Assembly: GCF_021560175.1 (NCBI RefSeq)
Contig: NZ_CP091110.1
Span: 1,850,001 to 1,914,000 of the forward strand
Direction of reading: 5' to 3'
Length of the DNA: 64,000 bases
DNA from: Neobacillus drentensis
GTDB taxonomy: Bacteria > Bacillota > Bacilli > Bacillales > Cytobacillaceae
How positions within the stretch are numbered: position 1 is the stretch's first letter; each line of letters opens with the position of its first letter. Positions 41,434-49,995 of the stretch are shown piece after piece. A program made the position numbers and the translations under genes. The notes under the pieces were generated by a model, which had not been told where the DNA came from, ran no database searches, and saw nothing but the letters and a program-made list of their open reading frames with translations.

Positions 41434-42725
41434 TGGAAAAAATTACGTTTGACCAGCTTCAAGAAGAACTTTTTCATGAAAAAATGTCTAATGGCTTAAA
41501 TGTATATATCCTGCCAAAGAAAGGTTTTAATAAAACCTATTGTACCTTTACAACCAAATATGGTTCGGTAGACAATACCTTTGTTCCGCTAGGCAAAGAC
41601 GAGTATGTCAAAGTCCCAGATGGGATTGCCCATTTTCTAGAGCATAAACTGTTCGAAAAAGAAGATGGCGATGTGTTTCAGCAGTTTAGCCGTCAAGGGG
41701 CATCGGCCAATGCGTTTACTTCGTTTACACGGACGGCTTATTTATTTTCTAGTACGTCTGATGTCGAAAAAAACTTAGAAACACTGATTGATTTTGTCCA
41801 GAGCCCCTATTTCTCCGAAAAAACGGTGGAAAAGGAAAAAGGAATCATCGGTCAGGAAATTACCATGTATGATGATAACCCTGATTGGCGGTTATACTTT
41901 GGTTTAATCCAGAATTTATATCAAAATCATCCAGTGAAAATTGATATTGCCGGGACCATTGAATCGATTGCAGAAATTGATAAAGATTGGCTGTATGAGT
42001 GTTACAATACCTTTTATCACCCAAGTAATATGCTGTTATTTATTGTCGGTCCTGTTGACCCGGATAAAATAATGACACAAGTGAGAGAGAATCAGGACAA
42101 AAAAGATTATAAGGCGATGCCGGAGATTAAACGGAAATTTGAAGAGGAGCCGCCGCAGGCTGCTGAAAAGAAACAGGTTCTTCAAATGAATGTGCAAACC
42201 TCCAAATCTCTCCTAGGAATTAAAGCCCTTCATGTGGACCAGACAGGTGAAGTGCTGCTTAAAAACGAGCTAACCATGAATGTGCTGCTTGATTTATTGT
42301 TTGGAAAAAGTTCGGATAACTATACTAAGCTTTATGACGAGGGTCTTGTCGATGAAACTTTTTCCTATGACTATACGCAGGAACAAGGCTTTGGGTTTGC
42401 GATGATTGGAGGAGATACGGCGGAGCCGGATAAACTATCTGACAGTCTGAAACAAATGCTTCTTGATGCAAAACAAGGCAGTGTGTTTAATGAGGAACAG
42501 TTAGAAAGAGCGAAAAAGAAGAAAATTGGTGCCTTCCTGCGAGCTGTGAATTCACCTGAGTATATTGCCAACCAATTTACTCGGTATGCGTTTAATGATA
42601 TGAATTTATTCGACGTTGTACCAACGCTCGAAAAGATAACCCTGCAGGACTTACAAACGTTAGCTTCTGAAGTGATTTCAGAGGAACGATTTTCGGTATG
42701 CCAAGTGGTCCCGAAACAAAAGTAG
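41433..42725 (+). CDS. ymfH: M16-family zinc peptidase YmfH
   Basis: A 430-residue M16 metalloprotease with an intact HFLEHKLFEKE motif (about residues 67-71) and downstream EKGIIGQEITMYDDNPDW glutamate region. Together with YmfF it forms a translationally coupled catalytic/non-catalytic pair (TAATG junction). Substrate unknown; processing of peptides has been suggested for relatives such as AlbE/AlbF and PqqF-type pairs. No ribosomal peptide precursor is visible beside it. Confidence 0.92.
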   Translation: MEKITFDQLQEELFHEKMSNGLNVYILPKKGFNKTYCTFTTKYGSVDNTFVPLGKDEYVKVPDGIAHFLEHKLFEKEDGDVFQQFSRQGASANAFTSFTRTAYLFSSTSDVEKNLETLIDFVQSPYFSEKTVEKEKGIIGQEITMYDDNPDWRLYFGLIQNLYQNHPVKIDIAGTIESIAEIDKDWLYECYNTFYHPSNMLLFIVGPVDPDKIMTQVRENQDKKDYKAMPEIKRKFEEEPPQAAEKKQVLQMNVQTSKSLLGIKALHVDQTGEVLLKNELTMNVLLDLLFGKSSDNYTKLYDEGLVDETFSYDYTQEQGFGFAMIGGDTAEPDKLSDSLKQMLLDAKQGSVFNEEQLERAKKKKIGAFLRAVNSPEYIANQFTRYAFNDMNLFDVVPTLEKITLQDLQTLASEVISEERFSVCQVVPKQK

Positions 42726-42811
42726 GCGAGGAAGCGTCGTAACCCGGCGCTTCTTTGGCGTTGGATGGGTGAGAAGTGGTGCTGTGTGGGTTTAGTAGCG
42801 GATAGCATTTG

Positions 42812-43024
42812 GTAGTGGCGCAAGAGCCGGAATATTGGCGGATAGAAGAGATTAGTGGCGCAAGAGATGAAATACTGGCGGATGGCTATGAATTAGTGGC
42901 GCCAAGACACGCTACTGGAGAATAGCAAGAGATTAGTGGCGCATGAGGATGAAATACTGGCGGATGGCTATGAATTAGTGGCGCCAAGACACAATACTGG
43001 CGGATAGCAACAAATTAGTGGCGT
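42812..43024 (+). repeat. intergenic tandem repeat, about 41-bp units
   Basis: Units begin with TTAGTGGCG at 42812 (as GTAGTGGCG), 42852, 42893, 42933, 42975 and 43015, spacing 40, 41, 40, 42, 40. Each carries a mid-unit ACTGGCGGAT-like box. Two unit types alternate (GCAAGAG/GCATGAG versus GCCAAGACAC), giving a higher-order period of about 82. The array fills most of the 330-bp gap between ymfH and ymfI; a degenerate half-unit (TTTAGTAGCGGATAGC) precedes it near 42791. Confidence 0.9.
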
Positions 43025-43055
43025 GTGGGCCTGACTAAATGAAAGAGTGATGTAA

Positions 43056-43778
43056 TTGAAAAAATATGTGTTAGTAACGGGAGCAAGTGGAGGAATTGGA
43101 CAAGCGGTGGCCATGAATTTAGCCGCGAAAGGGTATCATTTGTATCTGCATTACAATCAAAACGAACAATCGATCAGGAATTTAATCACCAAGCTCGAAC
43201 CATATGGCGTTGAATATATCCCCATTCAGGCTGATTTTTCCATAGCGAATGGTTATCAATCAGTGCTGCCGCAAATCTTTTCTTTAGATGCGATCATCCA
43301 TTGCGGGGGGAAAAGTCATTATGGACTGCTGGTCGATTTAAAGCATGACGAAGCCGAAGCTTTAATGAATATTCATGTACTAAATCCCCTGATGCTAACC
43401 AAAGAATTATTACCTAAATTAGTAACGAAACGGACAGGGAATATTATTGTGATTACCTCTATTTGGGGACAAACAGGTGCTGCTTGTGAAGTTGCTTACT
43501 CTGCTGCAAAAGGGGCCCAAATTGCCTTTGTAAAAGCGCTAAGTAAAGAAGTGGCTTTAAATGGAATTCGCGTCAATGCCATTGCTCCAGGCGCTGTGGA
43601 TACACCCATGATGGAGTCCTTCACATCTGAAGAACTAAAGCAAGTTTCCTTTGAAATTCCAATGGGACGATTGGCAAAGCCTGCAGAAATTGCTGCTAGT
43701 GCCGCTTTTTTACTTTCTGATGAGTCCTCCTATATCACAGGTCAGGTGCTGTCGGTCAATGGGGGATGGTACACCTAA
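43056..43778 (+). CDS. ymfI: short-chain dehydrogenase/reductase YmfI
   Basis: A 240-residue classical SDR: TGASGGIG (about 8-15) cofactor motif, the catalytic Ser in ITSIWG, YSAAK (Tyr and Lys) and the PGAVDTPM segment. The best-known relatives are 3-oxoacyl-ACP reductases (FabG), but substrate cannot be told from sequence. TTG start with only a weak AGAGTGA ribosome site, directly after the tandem repeat. In B. subtilis it lies in the same ymfFHIJKM order. Confidence 0.9.
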   Translation: MKKYVLVTGASGGIGQAVAMNLAAKGYHLYLHYNQNEQSIRNLITKLEPYGVEYIPIQADFSIANGYQSVLPQIFSLDAIIHCGGKSHYGLLVDLKHDEAEALMNIHVLNPLMLTKELLPKLVTKRTGNIIVITSIWGQTGAACEVAYSAAKGAQIAFVKALSKEVALNGIRVNAIAPGAVDTPMMESFTSEELKQVSFEIPMGRLAKPAEIAASAAFLLSDESSYITGQVLSVNGGWYT

Positions 43779-43861
43779 GAAAAAATTTCATGGTTAGCAA
43801 TGAATAGTTCAGGGTGCTTCTTCGCAAAATAACCTTGTACTATTCTAAAGGAGGGAATACA

Positions 43862-44119
43862 ATGTCTGTTTTAGAAAACTGGAAACAGTGGGAAGACTTC
43901 TTAGCGGATCGGCTTCATCATGCGCAAAATGAAGGCATGAGTGAAGGGGCTGTTAGTAACCTTGCTTACCAAATTGGTGACTACTTAGCTAACCAAGTAG
44001 AGCCGAAAAATGAACAGGAAAGAATTCTTGCAGATCTTTGGTCTGTTGCGGATAAACAAGAACAGCAGGCAATTGCTAACATGATGGTAAAATTAATTTC
44101 AAATAACGGATCACGCTAA
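43862..44119 (+). CDS. ymfJ: DUF3243 protein YmfJ
   Basis: An 85-residue soluble, mostly helical protein matching YmfJ of B. subtilis in position and sequence pattern (MSVLENWKQWEDFLADRL, GVSNLAYQIGDYLA-like core). No known catalytic residues. AAAGGAGGG lies before the ATG at 43862. Function unknown. Confidence 0.88.
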   Translation: MSVLENWKQWEDFLADRLHHAQNEGMSEGAVSNLAYQIGDYLANQVEPKNEQERILADLWSVADKQEQQAIANMMVKLISNNGSR

Positions 44120-44150
44120 GAAAGAGGGACCTGAGGGTCTCTCTTTTCGC
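44120..44150 (+). terminator. terminator after ymfJ
   Basis: AAGAGGGACC and GGTCTCTCTT (one G-U) around CTGAG, followed by a T-rich tail. Confidence 0.75.
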
Positions 44151-44306
44151 TTTTTGTAAACATCCAATGTTTTTCATTAAGATTTTTAATAAATATATCA
44201 TATTCATTGTTTTTCCTTTCATCTTCTATCAAAATCATTTATTATAAGGTTTAGACGTGACAGTGTAAAAAATTTGTCGAAACTTCTTTTTGGGGGTTTT
44301 TTATTA

Positions 44307-45095
44307 ATGAAAAAAGAATGGTACTTAGAATATGAGATTCAGAAAAACCGACCTGGTCTTTTGGGTGACATTTCCTCTTTATTAGGGATGCTTGCAATTA
44401 ATATTGTCACCATAAACGGTGTGGACGAAGGCAGGCGTGGATTGTTAATCTTAGCAAAAGATGATGATCAAATTAAACGGCTTGAGTCAATTTTAAATAC
44501 TATGGACACAATAAAACTAATAAAACTAAGAGAGCCAAAACTGCGTGACAGGCTGGCAGTTAGACACGGCCGTTATATTCAAAGGGACGCTGATGATAAA
44601 AAAACATTCCGGTTTGTGAGGGATGAGCTTGGATTATTAGTTGATTTTATGGCAGAATTATTTAAGCAGGAGGGGCATAAACTAATCGGTATTCGTGGAA
44701 TGCCTCGCGTTGGTAAAACAGAATCACTCGTTGCAGCAAGTGTTTGTGCCAATAAGCGCTGGTTGTTTGTTTCATCGACGTTGTTAAAACAAACGATCCG
44801 TAATCAGCTGATTGAGGATGAATATAACGCCAACAATTTGTTTATACTTGATGGAATTGTCTCTACTAGACGTGCTAATGAACGGCACTGGCAGCTGGTA
44901 CGTGAAATTATGCGCTTGCCTTCCGTTAAAGTGATTGAGCATCCTGATATCTTTGTGCAGAACTCAGAGTACACGCTAGACGATTTTGATTATATCATTG
45001 AACTTCGCAACGACGCTGAAGAAGAAATCACCTACGATGTCGTTGATCAGCATAATATGTTCTCCGGATCTGATTTTGGAGATTTTGATTTTTAA
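44307..45095 (+). CDS. ymfK: DUF3388 protein YmfK with ACT-like N-terminus and P-loop-like motif
   Basis: A 262-residue protein of unknown function. The first 75 residues look like an ACT domain (YEIQKNRPGLLGDISSLLGMLAINIVTING). The middle holds a Walker-A-like GMPRVGKTES (about 143-152) and hydrophobic LFILDGIVS that could be a Walker B. The C-terminus is acidic. ATG at 44307 has TGGGGGT nine bases upstream. Gene order matches B. subtilis ymfK before rodZ. Nucleotide binding is my inference from the motif. Confidence 0.85.
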   Translation: MKKEWYLEYEIQKNRPGLLGDISSLLGMLAINIVTINGVDEGRRGLLILAKDDDQIKRLESILNTMDTIKLIKLREPKLRDRLAVRHGRYIQRDADDKKTFRFVRDELGLLVDFMAELFKQEGHKLIGIRGMPRVGKTESLVAASVCANKRWLFVSSTLLKQTIRNQLIEDEYNANNLFILDGIVSTRRANERHWQLVREIMRLPSVKVIEHPDIFVQNSEYTLDDFDYIIELRNDAEEEITYDVVDQHNMFSGSDFGDFDF

Positions 45096-45115
45096 TAAAT
45101 TGGAAGGTGTTAAAG

Positions 45116-46012
45116 GTGACGGAACTAGGGAATCGATTAAAGGAAGCCCGAATAGCTAAAAACTTAAGCTTAGACGATCTTCAGACCATAACCAAAATTC
45201 AAAAGCGATATTTAGTAGGGATCGAAGAAGGCAATTATGCCAGCATGCCTGGGAATTTTTATGTGAGGGCTTTTATTAAGCAATATGCAGAAGCACTGGA
45301 CCTAAATCCCGATGAAATCTTTGAAACCTATAAAAACGAAATTCCAGCCTCCCATAATGATGAAATTCATCATTTATCACGAGTAAATACGCACAAAGCG
45401 ATCTCAAAAGGGGACTCAAAAGTATTTGATTTCTTGCCAAAGGTTTTAATAGGTGTTTTTGTTATAGGGATTGCTAGTCTTTTATATTACTTTATTGCCA
45501 ACCACGCCAGTGATACGAAGAATGAAACGATCAGTAATGACCGGGAACAGGTTAAACTTGAAAAATCAACAAAACTTGAAAAAGTTAAAGCAGATGAAGT
45601 AACTAAAAAAGCCGAGACCAAAAAAGACACAGAAACAGCTAAGCCAAATAAGGAAACAACCCCGCCAGTTGATACTCCAAAACAGGTGGTAACAGCTGTT
45701 CAAACACAGGGGAACACCACAACCTATGATTTAAAAAATGCTGATAAATTTGTCATTAAGATAGTATCTAAAGGACAAACATGGGTAAGCATCAAAAATG
45801 GAAAACAGAAAACCTTTTTCCAAGGTACCCTTAAAAAAGGGACAACTGAGAGTCAAGCTCAAGATTTATCGGCAGAAAATATGGCTGTGATTAGAGTCGG
45901 AAATGCTGCAGATACAGATATTTATATTAATGATCAAAAGCTTGAGTATGCAATACCAGCAACAGCTAATGTTCAGAATATCAAGATTCAACATGTTCTG
46001 AAGAATGAATAG
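45116..46012 (+). CDS. rodZ: cell-shape protein RodZ
   Basis: Membrane protein linking MreB filaments to the wall-synthesis machinery. The 298 residues have an N-terminal Xre-type HTH domain (LGNRLKEARIAKNLSLDDLQ, KIQKRYLVGIEEGNY, GNFYVRAFIKQYAEAL), one membrane helix (about 110-130), a charged Lys/Glu/Thr linker and a C-terminal DUF4115 domain. I chose GTG at 45116 over GTG at 45107 because GGAAGG sits correctly for the later one. It is followed by pgsA, as in B. subtilis. Confidence 0.92.
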   Translation: MTELGNRLKEARIAKNLSLDDLQTITKIQKRYLVGIEEGNYASMPGNFYVRAFIKQYAEALDLNPDEIFETYKNEIPASHNDEIHHLSRVNTHKAISKGDSKVFDFLPKVLIGVFVIGIASLLYYFIANHASDTKNETISNDREQVKLEKSTKLEKVKADEVTKKAETKKDTETAKPNKETTPPVDTPKQVVTAVQTQGNTTTYDLKNADKFVIKIVSKGQTWVSIKNGKQKTFFQGTLKKGTTESQAQDLSAENMAVIRVGNAADTDIYINDQKLEYAIPATANVQNIKIQHVLKNE

Positions 46013-46063
46013 TCATCTGCTGATGGCTATTTTTCACTTTTTCAATGATAAGGAGAAAAAAAT

Positions 46064-46648
46064 ATGAATATTCCTAATAGAATAACGGTATCCAGGATCC
46101 TATTAATTCCAATATTCTTAATTATGATGCTTGTACCTTTTGACTGGGGAAACATGCATCTTCTCGGGGCAGATTTACCTGTTACCCATTTTGTAGGTGC
46201 ACTTATTTTTATAATTGCTTCATGCACAGACTGGGTGGATGGTCATTATGCCCGTAAATATAACCTTGTGACGAATATGGGGAAATTCCTTGATCCATTG
46301 GCTGATAAATTACTAGTGTCAGCTGCTTTAATTGTTCTCGTTGAACTTCCTAATGTCTATGCCCCATCTTGGATCGTCATCATTATTATCAGCAGAGAAT
46401 TTGCGGTTACTGGACTTCGCTTGTTACTCGCAGGTGAAGGTGAGGTTGTTGCAGCGAATATGCTTGGCAAAATTAAAACATGGACCCAAATTATCGCCAT
46501 TTCTTCACTTTTATTACATAATATATTTTTTGAAATGATCTCATTTCGATTTGATGTTTTATCATTATGGGTAGCCATGATTTTTACGATTTGGTCTGGC
46601 TGGGATTATTTTGCAAAAAACAGCCATGTACTAAAAAATTCAAAATAG
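46064..46648 (+). CDS. pgsA: phosphatidylglycerophosphate synthase
   Basis: Membrane enzyme transferring phosphatidyl from CDP-diacylglycerol to glycerol 3-phosphate, the committed step to phosphatidylglycerol. The 194 residues carry the CDP-alcohol phosphotransferase motif, DWVDGHYAR followed by GKFLDPLADK, with four to six hydrophobic segments. AAGGAGA precedes the ATG. Phosphatidylglycerol is the lipid donor of Lgt-type enzymes, which is of interest given the Lgt-like gene at 60.9 kb. Confidence 0.96.
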   Translation: MNIPNRITVSRILLIPIFLIMMLVPFDWGNMHLLGADLPVTHFVGALIFIIASCTDWVDGHYARKYNLVTNMGKFLDPLADKLLVSAALIVLVELPNVYAPSWIVIIIISREFAVTGLRLLLAGEGEVVAANMLGKIKTWTQIIAISSLLLHNIFFEMISFRFDVLSLWVAMIFTIWSGWDYFAKNSHVLKNSK

Positions 46649-46677
46649 GACTGCCATGTTTTTAAGGAGGGATAGGT

Positions 46678-47931
46678 TTGAAGAATGCTGAAATCATTGC
46701 AGTAGGTTCGGAGTTATTGCTCGGGCAAATTGTCAACACCAATGCGAAATTTATTTCACAGCAATTAGCGGAGCTTGGCATTAATGTCTATTTTCATACC
46801 GTTGTGGGGGACAACCCTGACAGGCTGCTATCTGCCATTAAAACAGCAGAAGGCCGAGCGAACATCATTATCTTTACCGGTGGGTTGGGACCAACCAAGG
46901 ATGATTTAACCAAGGAAACAATTGCCCGTCACCTAAGTAAAAATCTGGTGATCGACCAACAGGCATTAGTGTCGATTGAGCAATATTTCGCACGGACCAG
47001 TCGTGTGATGACGGAAAATAATCGTAAGCAGGCATTGGTATTAGAAGGCGCGCATATTCTTCCAAATGACCACGGTATGGCTCCTGGAATGGTACTGGAG
47101 ACAAACGGTAACACGTATATGCTTTTACCTGGCCCTCCAAAGGAAATGGAACCGATGTTTCAGCATTATGGCTGCCCGGCCCTGGCCTCTAAGGATGTGG
47201 CGAATGAGAAAATTGTTTCTAGGGTGCTGCGTTTCTTTGGAATCGGGGAAGCGGCATTGGAAACGGAAATTATCGATATCATAGATGCACAGAGTAATCC
47301 TACGATTGCCCCGCTTGCCGGCGATGGGGAAGTGACCCTGCGCCTAACGGCAAAACACGAGGATGAGGATGTTGCCCAGTCGATGCTGGATGAAGTGGAA
47401 AAGACAATTAGTCAACGTGTTGGTCAGTATATCTATGGATATGATCAAACTTCATTATTTGCTGAATTGACGAAAGTATTAAAAGAACGAAACCTAACGA
47501 TTACGGCTGCGGAGAGTTTAACCGGGGGCTTGTTCCAGAAGGAGTTAACCTCGATTGCCGGTGTAAGTTCTGTTTATAAAGGTGGAGTGGTTTGCTATTC
47601 AAATGAAGTAAAGCACAAGATTTTGCAAGTGAAACAGGAAACGCTTGACAATGAAGGTGCGGTCAGTGAACAGTGTGCGGTAGAGCTTGCGGAAAATACG
47701 GCTTCGTTAGTAGGCGCTGCTATTGGGATCAGTTTCACGGGTGTAGCAGGTCCGGATGAGCTAGAAGGAAAGCCGGTAGGCACGGTTTATATAGGGGTTG
47801 CGCTTAAGGGAAGACCGACGATAGTGGAAAAGCTTACTCTTGGAGGAACAAGGGAAGCAATCCGCAATCGTGCGGTGAAATATGGTTGTTATTTTGTCTT
47901 GAAAACGTTAAAAGAATCACAGAATGCTTAA
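46678..47931 (+). CDS. cinA: competence/damage-inducible protein CinA
   Basis: A 417-residue two-domain protein: N-terminal MoaB/MogA-like (COG1058) domain with [14 protein letters not shown] and [11 protein letters not shown], and C-terminal PncC-type amidase domain with [10 protein letters not shown] and SFTGVAGPD. Relatives hydrolyse ADP-ribose and deamidate NMN. It is commonly paired with recA in Firmicutes, as here. TTG start with AAGGAGGGA upstream. Its last codons form one arm of the terminator. Confidence 0.94.
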   Translation: MKNAEIIAVGSELLLGQIVNTNAKFISQQLAELGINVYFHTVVGDNPDRLLSAIKTAEGRANIIIFTGGLGPTKDDLTKETIARHLSKNLVIDQQALVSIEQYFARTSRVMTENNRKQALVLEGAHILPNDHGMAPGMVLETNGNTYMLLPGPPKEMEPMFQHYGCPALASKDVANEKIVSRVLRFFGIGEAALETEIIDIIDAQSNPTIAPLAGDGEVTLRLTAKHEDEDVAQSMLDEVEKTISQRVGQYIYGYDQTSLFAELTKVLKERNLTITAAESLTGGLFQKELTSIAGVSSVYKGGVVCYSNEVKHKILQVKQETLDNEGAVSEQCAVELAENTASLVGAAIGISFTGVAGPDELEGKPVGTVYIGVALKGRPTIVEKLTLGGTREAIRNRAVKYGCYFVLKTLKESQNA

Positions 47932-47952
47932 TAGCGTTCTGTGGTTCTTTTT
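47912..47952 (+). terminator. terminator overlapping the cinA stop
   Basis: AAGAATCACAGAATGCT pairs with AGCGTTCTGTGGTTCTT (17 bp with G-U pairs), followed by TTTTT. The left arm is coding sequence. Confidence 0.88.
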
Positions 47953-47991
47953 TTGGAGTGGGGGTAGTCGTGAGATCGTGATGTTTGGTTG

Positions 47992-48351
47992 CTATTGGAC
48001 AAGTTATTTGAAGGCGAGGGGTTTTTGTTCAATAGGGTGGTTCTATTGGACAATTTAGGTTCGATGAAAGAGGATTTTGTCTAATAGCGTGGTTCTAATG
48101 GACAGTTTAGTTCGATGAAAGAGGAATTTGTCCAATAGGGTGGTTCTATTGGACAGTTTGGTTCGATGAAAGAGGAATTTGTCCAATAGGGTGGTTCTAT
48201 TGGACAGTATAGGTTCGATGAAAGAGGATTTTGTCCAATAGAGCTCTTCTAATGGACAGTTTAGCTAAGGAATAAGAGGGTATTGTTCTATAGAGCCCTG
48301 CTATTAGACAAATTACAAGAGCCGTAAAAGAGTTTTGTCCAATAAGCAATT
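47992..48351 (+). repeat. intergenic tandem repeat, about 51-bp units with hairpins
   Basis: Seven units start at CTATTGGAC-like positions 47992, 48043, 48095, 48146, 48197, 48249 and 48301 (spacing 51-52). Each contains GGTTCGATGAAAGAGGA-type middle sequence. At unit junctions TCCAATAG and CTATTGGA are inverted repeats around a GGTGGTT loop, so each junction can form a stem of about 8-9 bp. The central units are best conserved and the ends decay. This fills about half of the 701-bp gap between cinA and recA; the remainder is the recA control region. Confidence 0.92.
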
Positions 48352-48513
48352 TTTAATGAGGACCTCTCTAAAATTCCTTCTTTATAAAAACATAGAAGTT
48401 TCATTTTTCAGATAAATAGAGAAAATGTAATTATCAGCTAGCTTTAAACAGTAAAAAGACAAAAACAGGGTTAAAACAGCTGTTTTCCTAGTATAAATTG
48501 TTAATAATTAAGT

Positions 48514-48527
48514 CGAATAAATGTTCG
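48514..48527 (+). promoter_or_regulatory. LexA (DinR) box of recA
   Basis: CGAATAAATGTTCG matches the Bacillus SOS box CGAACnnnnGTTCG with one mismatch. It lies ten bases upstream of the recA -35, the expected place for damage-inducible control. Confidence 0.8.
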
Positions 48528-48536
48528 CTTTTTTAC

Positions 48537-48565
48537 TCGACAAATAGACTAAAAGAAGGTATAGT
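48537..48565 (+). promoter_or_regulatory. recA promoter
   Basis: TCGACA (48537-48542), a 17-base spacer and TATAGT (48560-48565), followed by about 65 bases of leader. Confidence 0.75.
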
Positions 48566-48632
48566 AATAATAGGATTTATATTCATAGACTTCAACACTT
48601 TAATTCTTTATATATAAAAGGAGGAACTATTT

Positions 48633-49676
48633 GTGAGTGACCGTAAGGCCGCCTTAGAAATGGCGTTAAAGCAAATAGAAAAACAATTCGGTAAAGGTTC
48701 CATTATGAAAATGGGAGAAAAAACCGAAACAAGAATACAAACTGTTCCGAGCGGCTCCTTAGCACTTGATGTGGCACTTGGAGTGGGCGGATACCCTAGA
48801 GGACGTATTATTGAAATTTATGGCCCAGAAAGTTCTGGTAAAACAACCGTTGCCCTTCATGCAATTGCAGAAGTACAAGCAAAAGGCGGACAAGCTGCGT
48901 TTATCGATGCCGAGCACGCGCTTGATCCAACCTATGCACAAAAACTTGGTGTTAACATTGATGAATTACTATTATCACAACCTGACACAGGTGAACAGGC
49001 ACTTGAAATCGCTGAAGCTTTAGTACGAAGCGGTGCAGTTGATATTATTGTCATTGACTCCGTTGCTGCACTAGTTCCTAAAGCAGAAATTGAAGGCGAA
49101 ATGGGTGACGCACACGTAGGTTTACAAGCCCGCTTAATGTCGCAAGCCCTTCGTAAACTATCAGGGGCGATCAATAAATCTAAAACAATCGCAATCTTTA
49201 TTAACCAGATTCGTGAGAAAGTAGGAATCATGTTCGGAAATCCCGAGACGACACCTGGTGGTCGGGCCCTAAAGTTCTATTCCACTGTCCGTCTTGAAGT
49301 GCGCCGTGCTGAAACTTTAAAGCAAGGCACGGAAATGGTTGGTAACAGAACCAAAATTAAAGTCGTAAAGAACAAAGTAGCACCCCCATTCCGTACGGCT
49401 GAAGTGGATATTATGTATGGAGAAGGTATCTCTAAAGAAGGCGAAATCGTCGATCTAGGTTCTGAATTAGATATCGTTCAAAAAAGCGGTTCATGGTACT
49501 CCTATAATAATGAAAGAGTTGGCCAAGGCCGTGAAAATGCGAAGTTATTCTTAAAAGAAAATACTGAAACCCGAGATGCAATCAGCCAAAAAATCCGTGA
49601 ACACTTCGGTTTAGATGGGGAAAAGGTTGTAACGGAATCAGAAGATGAAGATGAACAGATTAATTTATTAGAATAG
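48633..49676 (+). CDS. recA: recombinase RecA
   Basis: DNA strand-exchange ATPase and LexA coprotease. The 347 residues include Walker [10 protein letters not shown] (about 67-75), Walker [14 protein letters not shown], loop L2 region ATT-type [15 protein letters not shown], and the acidic tail. GTG start (a possible TTG two bases earlier is out of frame) with AGGAGGAAC upstream. A terminator follows. Confidence 0.98.
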   Translation: MSDRKAALEMALKQIEKQFGKGSIMKMGEKTETRIQTVPSGSLALDVALGVGGYPRGRIIEIYGPESSGKTTVALHAIAEVQAKGGQAAFIDAEHALDPTYAQKLGVNIDELLLSQPDTGEQALEIAEALVRSGAVDIIVIDSVAALVPKAEIEGEMGDAHVGLQARLMSQALRKLSGAINKSKTIAIFINQIREKVGIMFGNPETTPGGRALKFYSTVRLEVRRAETLKQGTEMVGNRTKIKVVKNKVAPPFRTAEVDIMYGEGISKEGEIVDLGSELDIVQKSGSWYSYNNERVGQGRENAKLFLKENTETRDAISQKIREHFGLDGEKVVTESEDEDEQINLLE

Positions 49677-49686
49677 GTCTGAGTAG

Positions 49687-49717
49687 AGCAAAGCCTGGAA
49701 ATGGTTTTGCTTTTTTG
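49687..49717 (+). terminator. terminator after recA
   Basis: AGCAAAGCC and GGTTTTGCT (one G-U) with a 7-base loop, followed by TTTTTT. The 319-bp gap to rny otherwise holds AT-rich sequence and the promoter at 49830-49858. Confidence 0.88.
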
Positions 49718-49829
49718 TTAAAACTAATAAATATCCATCGATATTTATAAATATACACATTAGGTATTATAACCTATTGATTAGATTAGCTAATTTCTAA
49801 ATATTTCAAAAAGCTAATCGGACAAAGCC

Positions 49830-49858
49830 TTGACAATAAATATTCACAGCTTTACAAT
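49830..49858 (+). promoter_or_regulatory. sigma-A promoter for rny
   Basis: A consensus TTGACA (49830-49835), exactly 17 bases, then TACAAT (49853-49858). One of the strongest-looking vegetative promoters in the window, about 138 bases before rny. Confidence 0.75.
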
Positions 49859-49995
49859 TAACATGTATATTTTACATTTTTGGAAATATTACATTGCGAA
49901 AAGCCTTGGTGCTTGCTGTATGTTGAGTCTAAACAATGTACATGCCGACACTTAAAAAAAAAAACAAAAGTTCATAGCAAGAGGAGGTGTAACGA

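Noticed and set aside
42812..43024. Possible CRISPR array or protein-coding repeat
   Set aside because: Units are joined without unique spacers, and no open frame with a ribosome site runs through them.
47992..48351. Possible CRISPR array
   Set aside because: The whole 51-bp unit is conserved, with no unique spacers between short repeats, and no cas gene is in the window.
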